NCBI GenBank assembly: GCA_001872995.1
Contig: MNXO01000032.1
Coordinates: 1 to 25,534 of the forward strand
Direction: 5' to 3'
Origin: Bacteroidetes bacterium CG2_30_32_10
GTDB lineage: Bacteria > Bacteroidota > Bacteroidia > Bacteroidales > CG2-30-32-10
Length of the DNA stretch: 25,534 nucleotides
Shown: positions 8,626 through 16,693 of the stretch, piece after piece
How the letters are laid out: each line of letters begins with the position of its first letter
Position numbering within the stretch: the first letter of the stretch is position 1
The notes under the pieces: model-generated
What the model was told of the DNA's origin: nothing
Database searches by the model: none
What the model saw: the letters and a program-made list of their open reading frames with translations, nothing else
Program-made: the position numbers and the translations under genes

Positions 8626-9318
8626 TTAGTTCTGCTCCTGAAGCAGCTTTTCAACTAAAAATGGAACTCCAATTCCTGCAGTTTCTTTGATAAAAGTGAG
8701 ATTTTTAATGTTTGCAGTTTTACAATCTTTTGGGTCAATGAGGTATTTGGGTACGAGGGGTTTCACAAAATCAACTAAGCCAGCAGCAGGATAAACATTA
8801 AGTGAGGTGCCAACAATAATAAAAATATCGGCTTGCGATGAAATTTCTGAAGCTAAAGAAATCATAGGAACAGCTTCACCAAACCAAACAATGTGTGGTC
8901 GCAATTGAGAACCTTTGCTACACAAATCACCCCATTTTAATTCCCAACCTTTTATATCGTAAATCAATGAATCATCAATGGTACTCCTCGACTTCTTCAA
9001 CTCACCATGCAAATGAAGCACTTTTTTAGAACCCGCTCTTTCGTGCAAATCATCTACATTTTGAGTGATAATCTCCACCTTATATTTCTTTTCCAATTCA
9101 ACCAAAGCAAGATGAGCCGCATTTGGCTTAACATCCATTAATTGCTTTCTGCGTTGATTATAGAACTCTAAAACTAATTTAGGATTTCTCTCCCATGCTT
9201 CGAAGGTTGCAACATCTTCAATTCTGTATTCTTCCCACAATCCATCGCTATCTCTGAAAGTTTTTATGCCACTTTCCTGACTAATACCAGCACCAGTTAA
9301 AACAACAATTTTTTTCAT
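8626..9318 (-). CDS. NAD-dependent deacylase, Sir2 family, zinc-less Sirt5/CobB-like
   Basis: At 230 residues this is a compact Sir2 enzyme that removes acyl groups from lysine using NAD+. Visible motifs are TGAGIS (8-13) and TFRDSDGLW (20-28) for NAD binding, TQNVDDLH (85-92), the catalytic histidine H104 in HLHGE, and GTSLNVYP (171-178). Y53-x-x-R56 matches the acyl-pocket pair of Sirt5 and CobB, which favours succinyl, malonyl or glutaryl groups. The four zinc cysteines normally found in the small domain after HGEL are missing: the segment 107-142 has only C133, and the only other Cys is C199. I recall similar zinc-free sirtuins from other Bacteroidota, so this is probably a lineage trait and not damage. 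It is the last gene of a tight minus-strand string after an exported M23 peptidase. Confidence 0.9.
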   Translation of the reverse strand: MKKIVVLTGAGISQESGIKTFRDSDGLWEEYRIEDVATFEAWERNPKLVLEFYNQRRKQLMDVKPNAAHLALVELEKKYKVEIITQNVDDLHERAGSKKVLHLHGELKKSRSTIDDSLIYDIKGWELKWGDLCSKGSQLRPHIVWFGEAVPMISLASEISSQADIFIIVGTSLNVYPAAGLVDFVKPLVPKYLIDPKDCKTANIKNLTFIKETAGIGVPFLVEKLLQEQN

Positions 9319-9326
9319 GCTGCAAC

Positions 9327-11390
9327 TTAATTATACACAACTTTAAATGTTTTGTTGATTTGCAATCCTTTAATTTTTAGAAAGTAGATTCCTTTAGGCT
9401 GTTTTGAAATATCTATCATATTATTTATTGAATTATAGGACTTTTCAGAAACAACATTGCCTAAAACATCGATAATACTTATGGATACATCATTCATTGT
9501 TTTATCAGAAAATATCAAATTAAACTTTCCATGATTTGGATTAGGAAATATACTGACAATTGCCTTATTCAAGGCTGATTCATCAATTTTATTGCTATGG
9601 TTTTTTATATGAATAAGCATTGAATCTGATTTTACATTGTTTGAAGCATCCCAAGCAGTTACTTTGAAGTAATATTGTCCATCAGGATAAAGCACCGTAT
9701 TGAAACTACACAATTGGTCAGCACTTGAGATTGAATCATCTCCATTAGAATTGGTAACTATTTGATAATAATCTCTATCATCATAATTACCAATGGAGAA
9801 ACAAGAAACATCGCGAGAATAAATTGTATTTAAGCATAATGTAGTATAATTATTAGTTATATATTCATCGAGAGGCATATCATAAGTGAATGCCAAATTA
9901 TCAAATATAATATTATTGGCATTATCAAAAGGGTGCATACTATATCTTAATTTATATACATCTAATTTCCAAGTAGAATTTACTTGGTCGTAAATTTTTG
10001 TAATAAATTCAACATTTCCATACACACTATCTGGTTGAATATAGCTTCCATTAGCCTTTTTCCTAATTGCAAATTTATTGCTACCAATAGCATTCATAAA
10101 AACAGGAGTTGTATTATCTACAATATTTGTTACATCGATTAATGGATTGTTGATTGTCCACCAATTTCCATCCCAAGTGGCTCCTGATGCTTGAATTCTG
10201 GCAAAATGACAATGCGTAAAGTTATAAATGGGCCATTCTACTAAAGTTCCCACAACAGAACCTTGAGAAACTATATCTCCAACTAAATATGGTATGGAAT
10301 ATTGATTAGTATGAGCATATAAATAACCAACAGATTCGCCAGAAGTAGCATTATTAGATATTGCAATTCTCCAATGAAGGCTTCCACTAGTTGTTAAAAT
10401 TGCTTTTACCACTCCAGCTTTTACTGCATAAACATTTTCATTTGGGTTACCCAAAAAATCAACACCAGGATGAAGATATTGCGGCGAACCATAATCTTGT
10501 ATTTCGGCATAACTGTTTCCTATAGGATATTGTACATTATTTTCGTTGTATCTAATGGGTCCACGAATCGGCTCATGCAGGTATCCCTTATTTTTTAAGG
10601 TATCATATATCAAACTTGGCTCAGAAATACTGTTGAAATTATAGTTTTCTTTTTGCAATTCCACAAACTCATTGAAATTAGCTGTTTCAAAAAGTGTAAA
10701 AATAAAGCCTTCTTTATTCTCAATTCTATTTACAAAATATAATTTATTATTATAAACAGCAGCATCAAAAAATCTACTATTGAACGTATAAACCAACTGA
10801 CTAACGCCATTTTCAATCAAATACATTTTATCTGTGGTGAAAACTATCAACTTATCATTGAAAAATAAAAGTTTTGATAATTGGTTTTCAAATTTATAGT
10901 TGGTATTTTTATAAAACAATGTATTGTCAATGTTGTTTCCATAAGCTGGATTTCCATCATTATCAATATTAAAAATCAATGAAGAAGCGTATTTAAACTC
11001 TTTTAAACTTTGAATATTCAATACTGTCAAATAACCAGCATTATAAAATGCAACATAGTATTTATTTTCAGAGGTTATTAAATTGATTACCTGTTTGTAG
11101 TCTTTAATAAATAACAATTCTCCATTAGCATTGTATAATCTAATCTTACTCGGAACATTCTCTTCCAAATTGGTAATGGTTAAATAGCCATTAGTGGTTT
11201 CAAGCAAACTATTGCCTTCTAAAACCATATTATTTACAATAACTTGATAAGTATTTTTATTCTCAATATATTTAAAAGACTTATCAGTATAGGTTTCGAT
11301 AATTATATGTCCACAATTATTAATTTTTTGAGAAAAACTAAAAAACGGAAACATGAATATTAGAAGGAGAAAAACAGCTTTTTTCATCAT
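9327..11390 (-). CDS. T9SS-exported M23-family metallopeptidase
   Basis: The protein has 687 residues, with a signal peptide (about 1-20, ending SFSQ). Residues 25-285 are strand-rich and repeat-like, possibly a propeller or sandwich. The M23 (lysostaphin-type) peptidase domain follows at about 285-420. Its zinc ligands and catalytic histidines all appear present: H307-x3-D311 in HPGVDF, H360 in YLYAH, and H393-C-H395. The usual GD-V-x-x-G spacing precedes them (GDIVSQGSVVGTL). M23 enzymes cleave peptide cross-links in peptidoglycan or glycine-rich peptides. Residues 420-600 form another beta-rich module. The last 80 or so residues (FPNPNHGKF, DVLGNVV, KGIYFLKI) are a type A T9SS sorting domain, so it is secreted or surface-held and may act on other bacteria's walls or on proteins; that use is inference. 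rlmB ends 15 bases upstream and the sirtuin starts 8 bases downstream. M1 and M2 are adjacent ATGs. Confidence 0.88.
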   Translation of the reverse strand: MMKKAVFLLLIFMFPFFSFSQKINNCGHIIIETYTDKSFKYIENKNTYQVIVNNMVLEGNSLLETTNGYLTITNLEENVPSKIRLYNANGELLFIKDYKQVINLITSENKYYVAFYNAGYLTVLNIQSLKEFKYASSLIFNIDNDGNPAYGNNIDNTLFYKNTNYKFENQLSKLLFFNDKLIVFTTDKMYLIENGVSQLVYTFNSRFFDAAVYNNKLYFVNRIENKEGFIFTLFETANFNEFVELQKENYNFNSISEPSLIYDTLKNKGYLHEPIRGPIRYNENNVQYPIGNSYAEIQDYGSPQYLHPGVDFLGNPNENVYAVKAGVVKAILTTSGSLHWRIAISNNATSGESVGYLYAHTNQYSIPYLVGDIVSQGSVVGTLVEWPIYNFTHCHFARIQASGATWDGNWWTINNPLIDVTNIVDNTTPVFMNAIGSNKFAIRKKANGSYIQPDSVYGNVEFITKIYDQVNSTWKLDVYKLRYSMHPFDNANNIIFDNLAFTYDMPLDEYITNNYTTLCLNTIYSRDVSCFSIGNYDDRDYYQIVTNSNGDDSISSADQLCSFNTVLYPDGQYYFKVTAWDASNNVKSDSMLIHIKNHSNKIDESALNKAIVSIFPNPNHGKFNLIFSDKTMNDVSISIIDVLGNVVSEKSYNSINNMIDISKQPKGIYFLKIKGLQINKTFKVVYN

Positions 11391-11405
11391 TAAAAATAGA
11401 TTTAA

Positions 11406-12188
11406 TTATTTTTTTCTTTGTTTAATTACTTCATATAAAAGCACTCCAGCAGCAACGGATACATTTAAAGAAGCAATTTCGCCAAACAAGGGGATTTTTA
11501 CAAAATTATCAGAGAGTTTGAGTAGTTCATGGGAAACTCCATCTTCTTCTGAGCCTAATATAACTACAGTTGGTTTAATGTATTCAACCTCATCAAATAA
11601 TTTATCGGCTTTTTCGGAACAAGCCACTATTTGCAACCCACTTTTTTTAAGATATTCAAGGGTTGTTCTTAAATTAGATACCCGACAAACAGGCACCTTT
11701 AGCAAAGCACCAGCAGATGTTTTAATGGCATCACTATTTACCTGTGCAGCACCTTTGTCAGGAATAACAATGCAATCAACTCCAGCACATTCTGCTGTAC
11801 GAGTGATGGCTCCAAAATTACGCACATCTGTTATTCGATCAAGCACAAGTATTATCGGGTTTTTCCCCTTTTCAAATAAAAAAGGAACCACTTCTTCAAT
11901 AGTTTGATAGGTAATTGCTGCTAAATAACCTATTACTCCTTGATGATTTTTGTTTGTCAAACGATTGAGCTTTTCAATAGGAACATATTGACAGGCAATA
12001 TTTTTATCTTTTAATATTTTCCTTAATTCTCCATAAGTTTCCCCAGTAAGTCCTTGTTGAACCATCAATTTATCGATTTCTTTTCCCGATTTTAACATTT
12101 CAATAACTGGTCTTAAACCAAATATCATTGTTTCATCGTTCTTTTTACTGTCGTTTCTCTTATGGTTATGATTTAGATATTTATTCAT
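11406..12188 (-). CDS. rlmB: 23S rRNA 2'-O-ribose methyltransferase, RlmB-type SpoU family
   Basis: The protein (260 residues) is a SPOUT-class methyltransferase. An N-terminal substrate-binding domain (about 21-95, from MIFGLRPVIEML) precedes the trefoil-knot catalytic domain. Motif 1 is at about 120-135 (RNFGAITRTAE), motif 2 at about 210 (GSEEDGVS), and motif 3 at about 228-250 (IPLFGEIASLNVSVAAG). RlmB methylates the ribose of G2251 (E. coli numbering) in the peptidyl-transferase region of 23S rRNA using S-adenosylmethionine. Paralogues of this family act on tRNA G18 or other sites, so the exact target is not proven. The start used gives a basic, Asn/Lys-rich leader of 20 residues; a start at M21, where homology begins, is possible. 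The gene lies 25 bases after argS and probably shares its transcript. Confidence 0.87.
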   Translation of the reverse strand: MNKYLNHNHKRNDSKKNDETMIFGLRPVIEMLKSGKEIDKLMVQQGLTGETYGELRKILKDKNIACQYVPIEKLNRLTNKNHQGVIGYLAAITYQTIEEVVPFLFEKGKNPIILVLDRITDVRNFGAITRTAECAGVDCIVIPDKGAAQVNSDAIKTSAGALLKVPVCRVSNLRTTLEYLKKSGLQIVACSEKADKLFDEVEYIKPTVVILGSEEDGVSHELLKLSDNFVKIPLFGEIASLNVSVAAGVLLYEVIKQRKK

Positions 12189-12213
12189 ATTGGTATTCTT
12201 TATTTAATTTAAA

Positions 12214-14001
12214 TTACATTTGTTCTGGAACATCAATACCAAGCAAATGCATGGCTGATTTTATTACTTTCCCTGTTTTTTCTGATAGTGCGAGTCTGAA
12301 ACTGCATATATTTTTATCTTCTTCTTTAATAATGGGGTAATCGTGATAGAATTGATTGAATTCTTTGGCTAACTCATAAATATAATTGGCAACCAATGCA
12401 GGACTGAAGGTATCACAAGCTTCTTTGATGGTCTTAGGATATTCATAAAGCAATTTAATCAGTTCCTTCTCTTTGCTATTAATAGAGGTTTCTAAAGGGT
12501 AATTGTTTATGACAATATGGTTTTCTTTGGCTTTTCTAAAAATGGATTGTATTCTTGCATAAGTATATTGAATAAAAGGACCCGTATTGCCATTAAAATC
12601 AATAGATTCTTCAGGATTAAACATCATATTCTTTTTGGGGTCCACTTTTAAAATAAAGTATTTAAGAGCAGCCAGTCCAATTTGTTTAAACAGCAATTCC
12701 GATTCTTCAGTTGTCAATCCTTCCGCTTTACCTAATTCGTTCCCTTTTTCTTTGGCTGTTCTAATCATTTCGTCCATTAAGTCGTCAGCATCAACCACAG
12801 TGCCTTCGCGAGATTTCATTTTGCCTTCTGGTAACTCCACCATACCATAAGATAAGTGGAAGATATTCTTTGCCCATTCCTTACCAAGTTTCTTTAAGAC
12901 CAATTTGAGTACCTCAAAATGATAATTTTGCTCGTTACCAACTACATAAATTAATTTTTCTGGCTTGTAATCATCGTAACGAAGTTGTGCTGTCCCTATA
13001 TCCTGAGTCATATAAACCGAAGTACCATCCGAACGAAGCAATAATTTTTCGTCTAAGCCATCATTAGTAAGATTTACCCATACAGAGCCATCTTCTTTTG
13101 TATCAAATGCTTTATTTTTAACACCTTCTGTTACCAATTTTTTTCCTAACAAATAGGTTTCCGATTCATAATAAGTGTTATCGAAATTGATTCCAAGTGT
13201 TTTATAGGTAATATCGAATCCAGCATAAACCCAACTGTTCATTTTTTTCCACAAAGCAATGGTATCAGCATCACCAGCTTCCCATTTTTGAAGCATTTCT
13301 TGGGCTTTAAGGATTAAAGGAGATTTTTTGGTAGCTTCTTCCTCTGTTAATCCATTTTCAATTAATGTTTTAATCTCTTCTTTATATGCTTTGTCAAATG
13401 CTACATAATACTTCCCAACCAGCTTGTCTCCTTTAAGCTTTTCTGTTGGTTCTTCTCCGTTTCCTAATAATTGCCAAGCCAACATCGATTTACAAATGTG
13501 AATCCCTCTGTCATTAACAAGATTAACTTTTACTACTTTGTTACCATTTGCTTTTAGTATCTCGGCAATAGACCAACCTAGCAAATTATTACGAATATGA
13601 CCTAAATGCAAAGGTTTGTTGGTGTTAGGTGAAGAATATTCAATTACAATGGGAGCTGATAAATTGCTTTTTAAGCATCCATAATTCTCTTTCGTTGAAA
13701 TACGCTTCAGAAAATCAACCCAATAGGTATTTTTAAAACTAATATTTAGGAATCCCTTTACAATATTAAAGGAATTAATTTGGTTGATATTATTCTTTAA
13801 ATAGTTTCCAATATCTTCGGCAGTTTGCTCAGGTGATTTTCTGGAAATCTTAGTAAATGGGAATACAACCAAGGTAAAATCTCCTTCAAACTCCTTTCTG
13901 GTTTTTTGTGTAGCAATCGCACTCTTCAAAACAACTTGACCGTAGAGACTTTCTATGGCTTTTATTGTATAATCAATCAGCAAATCTTCCATCATCATCA
14001 T
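12214..14001 (-). CDS. argS: Arginyl-tRNA synthetase
   Basis: This class I aminoacyl-tRNA synthetase (595 residues from the chosen start) charges tRNA-Arg. The N-terminal Add-1 domain (about 1-100) is followed by the Rossmann catalytic core with the HIGH motif as HLGH (about 130-133, in the NKPLHLGHIRNN context). The usual KMSKS site is replaced by MKSREG near 394, as is normal in most ArgRS. The C-terminal DALR anticodon-binding domain begins at about 470 (GPFIQYTYARIQSI) and ends in the typical LLGIDVPEQM. Four ATG codons run in a row at 14001-13992. A longer reading from 14034 would place the start upstream of a good -7 promoter element at 14022-14029 and adds a non-homologous MCNFASC leader, so it is rejected. 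It is the first gene of the argS, rlmB, M23, Sir2 string. Confidence 0.95.
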   Translation of the reverse strand: MMMMEDLLIDYTIKAIESLYGQVVLKSAIATQKTRKEFEGDFTLVVFPFTKISRKSPEQTAEDIGNYLKNNINQINSFNIVKGFLNISFKNTYWVDFLKRISTKENYGCLKSNLSAPIVIEYSSPNTNKPLHLGHIRNNLLGWSIAEILKANGNKVVKVNLVNDRGIHICKSMLAWQLLGNGEEPTEKLKGDKLVGKYYVAFDKAYKEEIKTLIENGLTEEEATKKSPLILKAQEMLQKWEAGDADTIALWKKMNSWVYAGFDITYKTLGINFDNTYYESETYLLGKKLVTEGVKNKAFDTKEDGSVWVNLTNDGLDEKLLLRSDGTSVYMTQDIGTAQLRYDDYKPEKLIYVVGNEQNYHFEVLKLVLKKLGKEWAKNIFHLSYGMVELPEGKMKSREGTVVDADDLMDEMIRTAKEKGNELGKAEGLTTEESELLFKQIGLAALKYFILKVDPKKNMMFNPEESIDFNGNTGPFIQYTYARIQSIFRKAKENHIVINNYPLETSINSKEKELIKLLYEYPKTIKEACDTFSPALVANYIYELAKEFNQFYHDYPIIKEEDKNICSFRLALSEKTGKVIKSAMHLLGIDVPEQM

Positions 14002-14021
14002 TTTTATAACATTGCAAGAAG

Positions 14022-14029
14022 CAAAATTA
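14022..14029 (-). promoter_or_regulatory. Putative -7 promoter element of argS
   Basis: Read on the minus strand, TAATTTTG matches TAnnTTTG and lies 20 bases before the first of the four ATG codons. The implied leader is about 13-15 bases. No TTG is seen at the expected -33 position. Confidence 0.5.
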
Positions 14030-14088
14030 CACATTTTTTCCTAAAAACATCTAAATATAACTTACAATATTTTAACTTATTAGCGATA

Positions 14089-14173
14089 TTTATCAAATAA
14101 TATTACTGAAAATAGTGAATTACAAAAAATCCATATTTAAATTATTTGATAAAATTAATACAAACACTATTTT
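14089..14173. repeat. Two interleaved perfect inverted repeats between argS and the cpgS-like gene
   Basis: Arm A TTTATCAAATAAT (14089-14101) is the exact reverse complement of ATTATTTGATAAA (14141-14153), 13 bp. Arm B AAAATAGTG (14109-14117) is the exact reverse complement of CACTATTTT (14165-14173), 9 bp. The order A, B, A', B' cannot form two simple nested hairpins at once; as RNA it would be a pseudoknot, as DNA it could be two overlapping operator pairs. The 330 bases between the two gene starts hold no other ORF I believe. The region lies between the two divergent promoters. Confidence 0.5.
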
Positions 14174-14251
14174 AATTAACTCAGACTAAAGAAAATCAAA
14201 TAAAAGCTTAAATCATTAACAATCTGCATAAAAAAATATTTTTCATGAAGC

Positions 14252-14281
14252 TTGGTTTGAATACTTAAACTTGTATCTTTG
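14252..14281 (+). promoter_or_regulatory. Promoter of the cpgS-like gene (-33 TTG and -7 TATCTTTG)
   Basis: TTG at 14252-14254 is followed after 19 bases by TATCTTTG at 14274-14281. This is the full Bacteroidota housekeeping sigma-factor pattern with correct spacing and is the best promoter in the window. Initiation is expected near 14287-14290, giving a leader of about 43 bases. AGAGG at 14321-14325 is a plausible ribosome-binding site, unusual among these genes. Confidence 0.7.
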
Positions 14282-14331
14282 CCAAAATATTTATTTATAA
14301 ACCATTCAACAAAAGAAAGTAGAGGTAAGTA

Positions 14332-15699
14332 ATGATTAAGAAAAACGTTATTATTATTGGAGCAGCTGGAAGAGATTTCCATAATTTTAACACCTATTTT
14401 AGAGGCAACGCAAGTTATAATGTAGTTGCTTTCACTGCCGCACAAATTCCAGACATTGATGGCAGAAAATATCCAAAGGAACTTGCAGGTGAAGATTTAT
14501 ACCCAAGTGGTATTCCAATTCACTCACAAGATGACTTAGCAAAATTAATTAAAGATTTAAAGGTTGACGATTGTGTTTTTTCATACAGTGATGTCCCTTA
14601 TCCAAGAGTGATGAACATTAGTGCTTTGGTAAATGCTGCCGGTGCTAATTTTGTTCTGCTAGGGACTAAAGATACTATGCTAAAAAGCACCAAACCCGTT
14701 ATTGCAGTTGGCGCTACAAGAACTGGTTGTGGCAAAAGCCAAACATCAAGACGAATTATTGAAGTTTTGATGGAACAAGGCTTAAAAGTTGTTGCTGTTC
14801 GTCACCCAATGCCTTATGGCGATTTGAACGCACAAAAAGTACAACGTTTTGCAACAGTAGAAGATTTGAAAAAACACAAATGTACTATTGAAGAAATGGA
14901 AGAATACGAACCACATGTTGTACGTGGAAACGTTATCTATGCTGGCGTTGATTACGAAGCAATATTAAGAGCAGCCGAAAAAGACCCAGATGGTTGTGAT
15001 GTTATTTTATGGGATGGTGGAAATAATGACTTCCCATTTTACAAACCTGATTTGATGTTTGGTGTAGCCGATCCTCATAGACCAGGTGCAGAAGTTGGTT
15101 ATTATCCTGGCGAAGTTGTTGCCCGTATGTCTGATGTTATTGTTATCAATAAAATTGACACAGCATCTATGGAAAACATTCAAATAGTTAGAGATAACAT
15201 CGCAAAAATTAATCCTAATGCTATCGTTATTGATGGTGCGTCTCCATTAACAGTTGACAAACCTGAATTAATTAGAGGTAAAAAAGTATTAGTTGTTGAA
15301 GATGGTCCAACCTTAACTCACGGCGAAATGAAAATTGGTGCCGGTACTGTTGCAGCTCATAAATTTGGTGCAGCAGAACTCGTTGACCCACGTCAATATG
15401 CTGTTGGTAAATTAGCAGAAACTTTCAAAATCTATCCTAATATAGGAACTTTACTTCCTGCTATGGGTTATGGCGATCAACAGGTTAAAGACCTTGAAAA
15501 AACTATCGAAAACACTCCTTGTGATGTGGTAGTTATTGCTACTCCTATTGATTTAAATAGATTAGTAAAAATTAACAAACCAACCGTGAAAATCGGTTAC
15601 GAATTACAAGAAATAGGCAAACCTGATATGCCAGATGTATTGTGCGACTTTATTAAAAAGCACAATCTTGTCAAAAAAGGTTGTTCTTGCTGTAATTAA
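14332..15699 (+). CDS. Cyclic 2,3-diphosphoglycerate synthetase-like P-loop protein
   Basis: The protein (455 residues) resembles the archaeal enzyme CpgS, which in thermophilic methanogens joins the phosphates of 2,3-diphosphoglycerate with ATP to give the cyclic thermoprotectant. The N-terminal Rossmann-like part (about 1-120) begins VIIIGAAGRDFHNFN. A Walker-A-like loop GATRTGCGKS lies at 127-136, then a switch-like LWDGGNNDFPF near 225-235 and VINKIDTAS near 270, which resembles the NKxD base-recognition motif of GTPases. The tail ends with closely spaced Cys residues (KKGCSCCN). Such homologues occur in non-thermophilic bacteria and are often labelled simply GTPase; their role is not known to me. 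It has a strong promoter, a Shine-Dalgarno-like AGAGG and its own terminator, so it is expected to be well expressed. Codon use looks similar to its neighbours. Confidence 0.82.
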   Translation: MIKKNVIIIGAAGRDFHNFNTYFRGNASYNVVAFTAAQIPDIDGRKYPKELAGEDLYPSGIPIHSQDDLAKLIKDLKVDDCVFSYSDVPYPRVMNISALVNAAGANFVLLGTKDTMLKSTKPVIAVGATRTGCGKSQTSRRIIEVLMEQGLKVVAVRHPMPYGDLNAQKVQRFATVEDLKKHKCTIEEMEEYEPHVVRGNVIYAGVDYEAILRAAEKDPDGCDVILWDGGNNDFPFYKPDLMFGVADPHRPGAEVGYYPGEVVARMSDVIVINKIDTASMENIQIVRDNIAKINPNAIVIDGASPLTVDKPELIRGKKVLVVEDGPTLTHGEMKIGAGTVAAHKFGAAELVDPRQYAVGKLAETFKIYPNIGTLLPAMGYGDQQVKDLEKTIENTPCDVVVIATPIDLNRLVKINKPTVKIGYELQEIGKPDMPDVLCDFIKKHNLVKKGCSCCN

Positions 15700-15712
15700 T
15701 TTTTTTTTTTTG

Positions 15713-15742
15713 AAAAGGCGATTTTTAATCGCCTTTTTTTTT
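15713..15742 (+). terminator. Terminator after the cpgS-like gene, before pyrB
   Basis: AAAAGGCGAT pairs perfectly with ATCGCCTTTT around a five-base loop (TTTTA), followed by more T residues. A second run of 12 T lies just before the hairpin at 15700-15711. Its main role should be to end the upstream transcript; it sits only 40 bases before pyrB. Confidence 0.88.
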
Positions 15743-15753
15743 GATTAATTTTT

Positions 15754-15761
15754 TAAATTTG
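15754..15761 (+). promoter_or_regulatory. Putative -7 promoter element of pyrBI
   Basis: TAAATTTG matches TAnnTTTG, 21 bases before the pyrB ATG. The region where a -33 TTG would be lies inside the upstream terminator hairpin and shows no TTG, so this promoter may be weak or need read-through. Confidence 0.45.
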
Positions 15762-15782
15762 AAAAACAATTCTAACCATAAA

Positions 15783-16691
15783 ATGAAAAACAAAAGTTTA
15801 GTATCAATCAATGATTATAGTAAAGAAGAGCAATTAGCTATTCTGGAGTTAGCTGCCAACTTTGAGAAGAACCCAACTCAAAAAATTCTCGAAGATTATG
15901 TGATAGCAACTTTGTTTTTTGAGCCATCTACCCGAACCCGCCTTAGTTTCGAAAGCGCTGTTTCTCGATTAGGTGGCAAAATCATCGGTTTCTCTGATGC
16001 TTCATCTACAAGTGTTAAAAAAGGGGAATCGCTTAAGGATACCATTAAAACTGTATGCAACTATTCTGACCTTATTGTAATGCGACACCCAAGAGAAGGA
16101 AGTGCTCGCTTTGCCAGTGAAGTTGCCTCTGTTCCAATTATCAATGCGGGAGATGGAGCTAATCAGCATCCTACACAAACACTTCTTGATATGTACACTA
16201 TCAAACAAACACAAGGAAGATTAGACAACTTGAACATAGCTTTTGTAGGCGATTTAAAATATGGAAGAACTGTACATTCATTAGTTATGGCACTTTGTAA
16301 TTTTAATTGTACTTTTCACCTTGTTTCTCCTTTTGAATTGAAACTACCTAGCTCTGTGAAAATTCATATTAAAGAAAAAAACTTAGAATACTATCAATAT
16401 ACTACGATGGATGAAATTTTACCAAAAGTAGATATATTGTATATGACCAGAATTCAGAAAGAACGTTTCTCTGACCCAATAGAATATGAGAAAATAAAGA
16501 ATTCGTACATATTGAGTAATGATATGCTCAACAATACTAAGGACAATTTAAAAATATTACATCCACTTCCTAGAGTTAACGAAATAGATGAGGATGTTGA
16601 TGATAATTCCAAAGCATATTACTTTCAACAAGCACTGAATGGTGTGTATGTTAGACAAGCATTAATCACTAAAATTTTAGGAATTAAATAA
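15783..16691 (+). CDS. pyrB: Aspartate carbamoyltransferase catalytic chain
   Basis: The protein (302 residues from the chosen ATG) carries out the first committed step of pyrimidine synthesis, joining carbamoyl phosphate and aspartate. Carbamoyl-phosphate binding residues are visible in PSTRTRLSFESA (about 47-58), followed by MRHPREGSA, DGANQHPTQTLLD (about 130-140) and HPLPRVNEID near 260, which binds aspartate and phosphate. The length matches the E. coli chain. A TTG codon at 15741 in the same frame would add 14 residues, but it lies in the terminator tail and upstream of the -7 element, so the ATG at 15783 is preferred. pyrI follows after two bases, so the two chains are made together and should form the allosteric dodecamer. 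Confidence 0.96.
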   Translation: MKNKSLVSINDYSKEEQLAILELAANFEKNPTQKILEDYVIATLFFEPSTRTRLSFESAVSRLGGKIIGFSDASSTSVKKGESLKDTIKTVCNYSDLIVMRHPREGSARFASEVASVPIINAGDGANQHPTQTLLDMYTIKQTQGRLDNLNIAFVGDLKYGRTVHSLVMALCNFNCTFHLVSPFELKLPSSVKIHIKEKNLEYYQYTTMDEILPKVDILYMTRIQKERFSDPIEYEKIKNSYILSNDMLNNTKDNLKILHPLPRVNEIDEDVDDNSKAYYFQQALNGVYVRQALITKILGIK

Positions 16692-16693
16692 TT

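Noticed and set aside
11353..11907. A 184-codon open frame on the + strand opposite rlmB
   Set aside because: It lies antisense to a clearly conserved rlmB gene, its translation is Ser/Thr-rich with no family features, and rlmB motifs explain the sequence fully.
14002..14034. An upstream ATG extending argS by 11 codons
   Set aside because: It would start before the -7 element TAATTTTG and adds residues with no counterpart in arginyl-tRNA synthetases; the four-ATG run at 13990-14001 is preferred.
14176..14445. An 89-codon minus-strand open frame over the cpgS-like gene start
   Set aside because: It covers the promoter and the first codons of a well-supported gene, and its translation has runs of Asn and Ser without family features.
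15741..15782. A TTG start extending pyrB by 14 residues
   Set aside because: It lies in the tail of a strong terminator and upstream of the likely transcription start; the ATG at 15783 gives the normal length.
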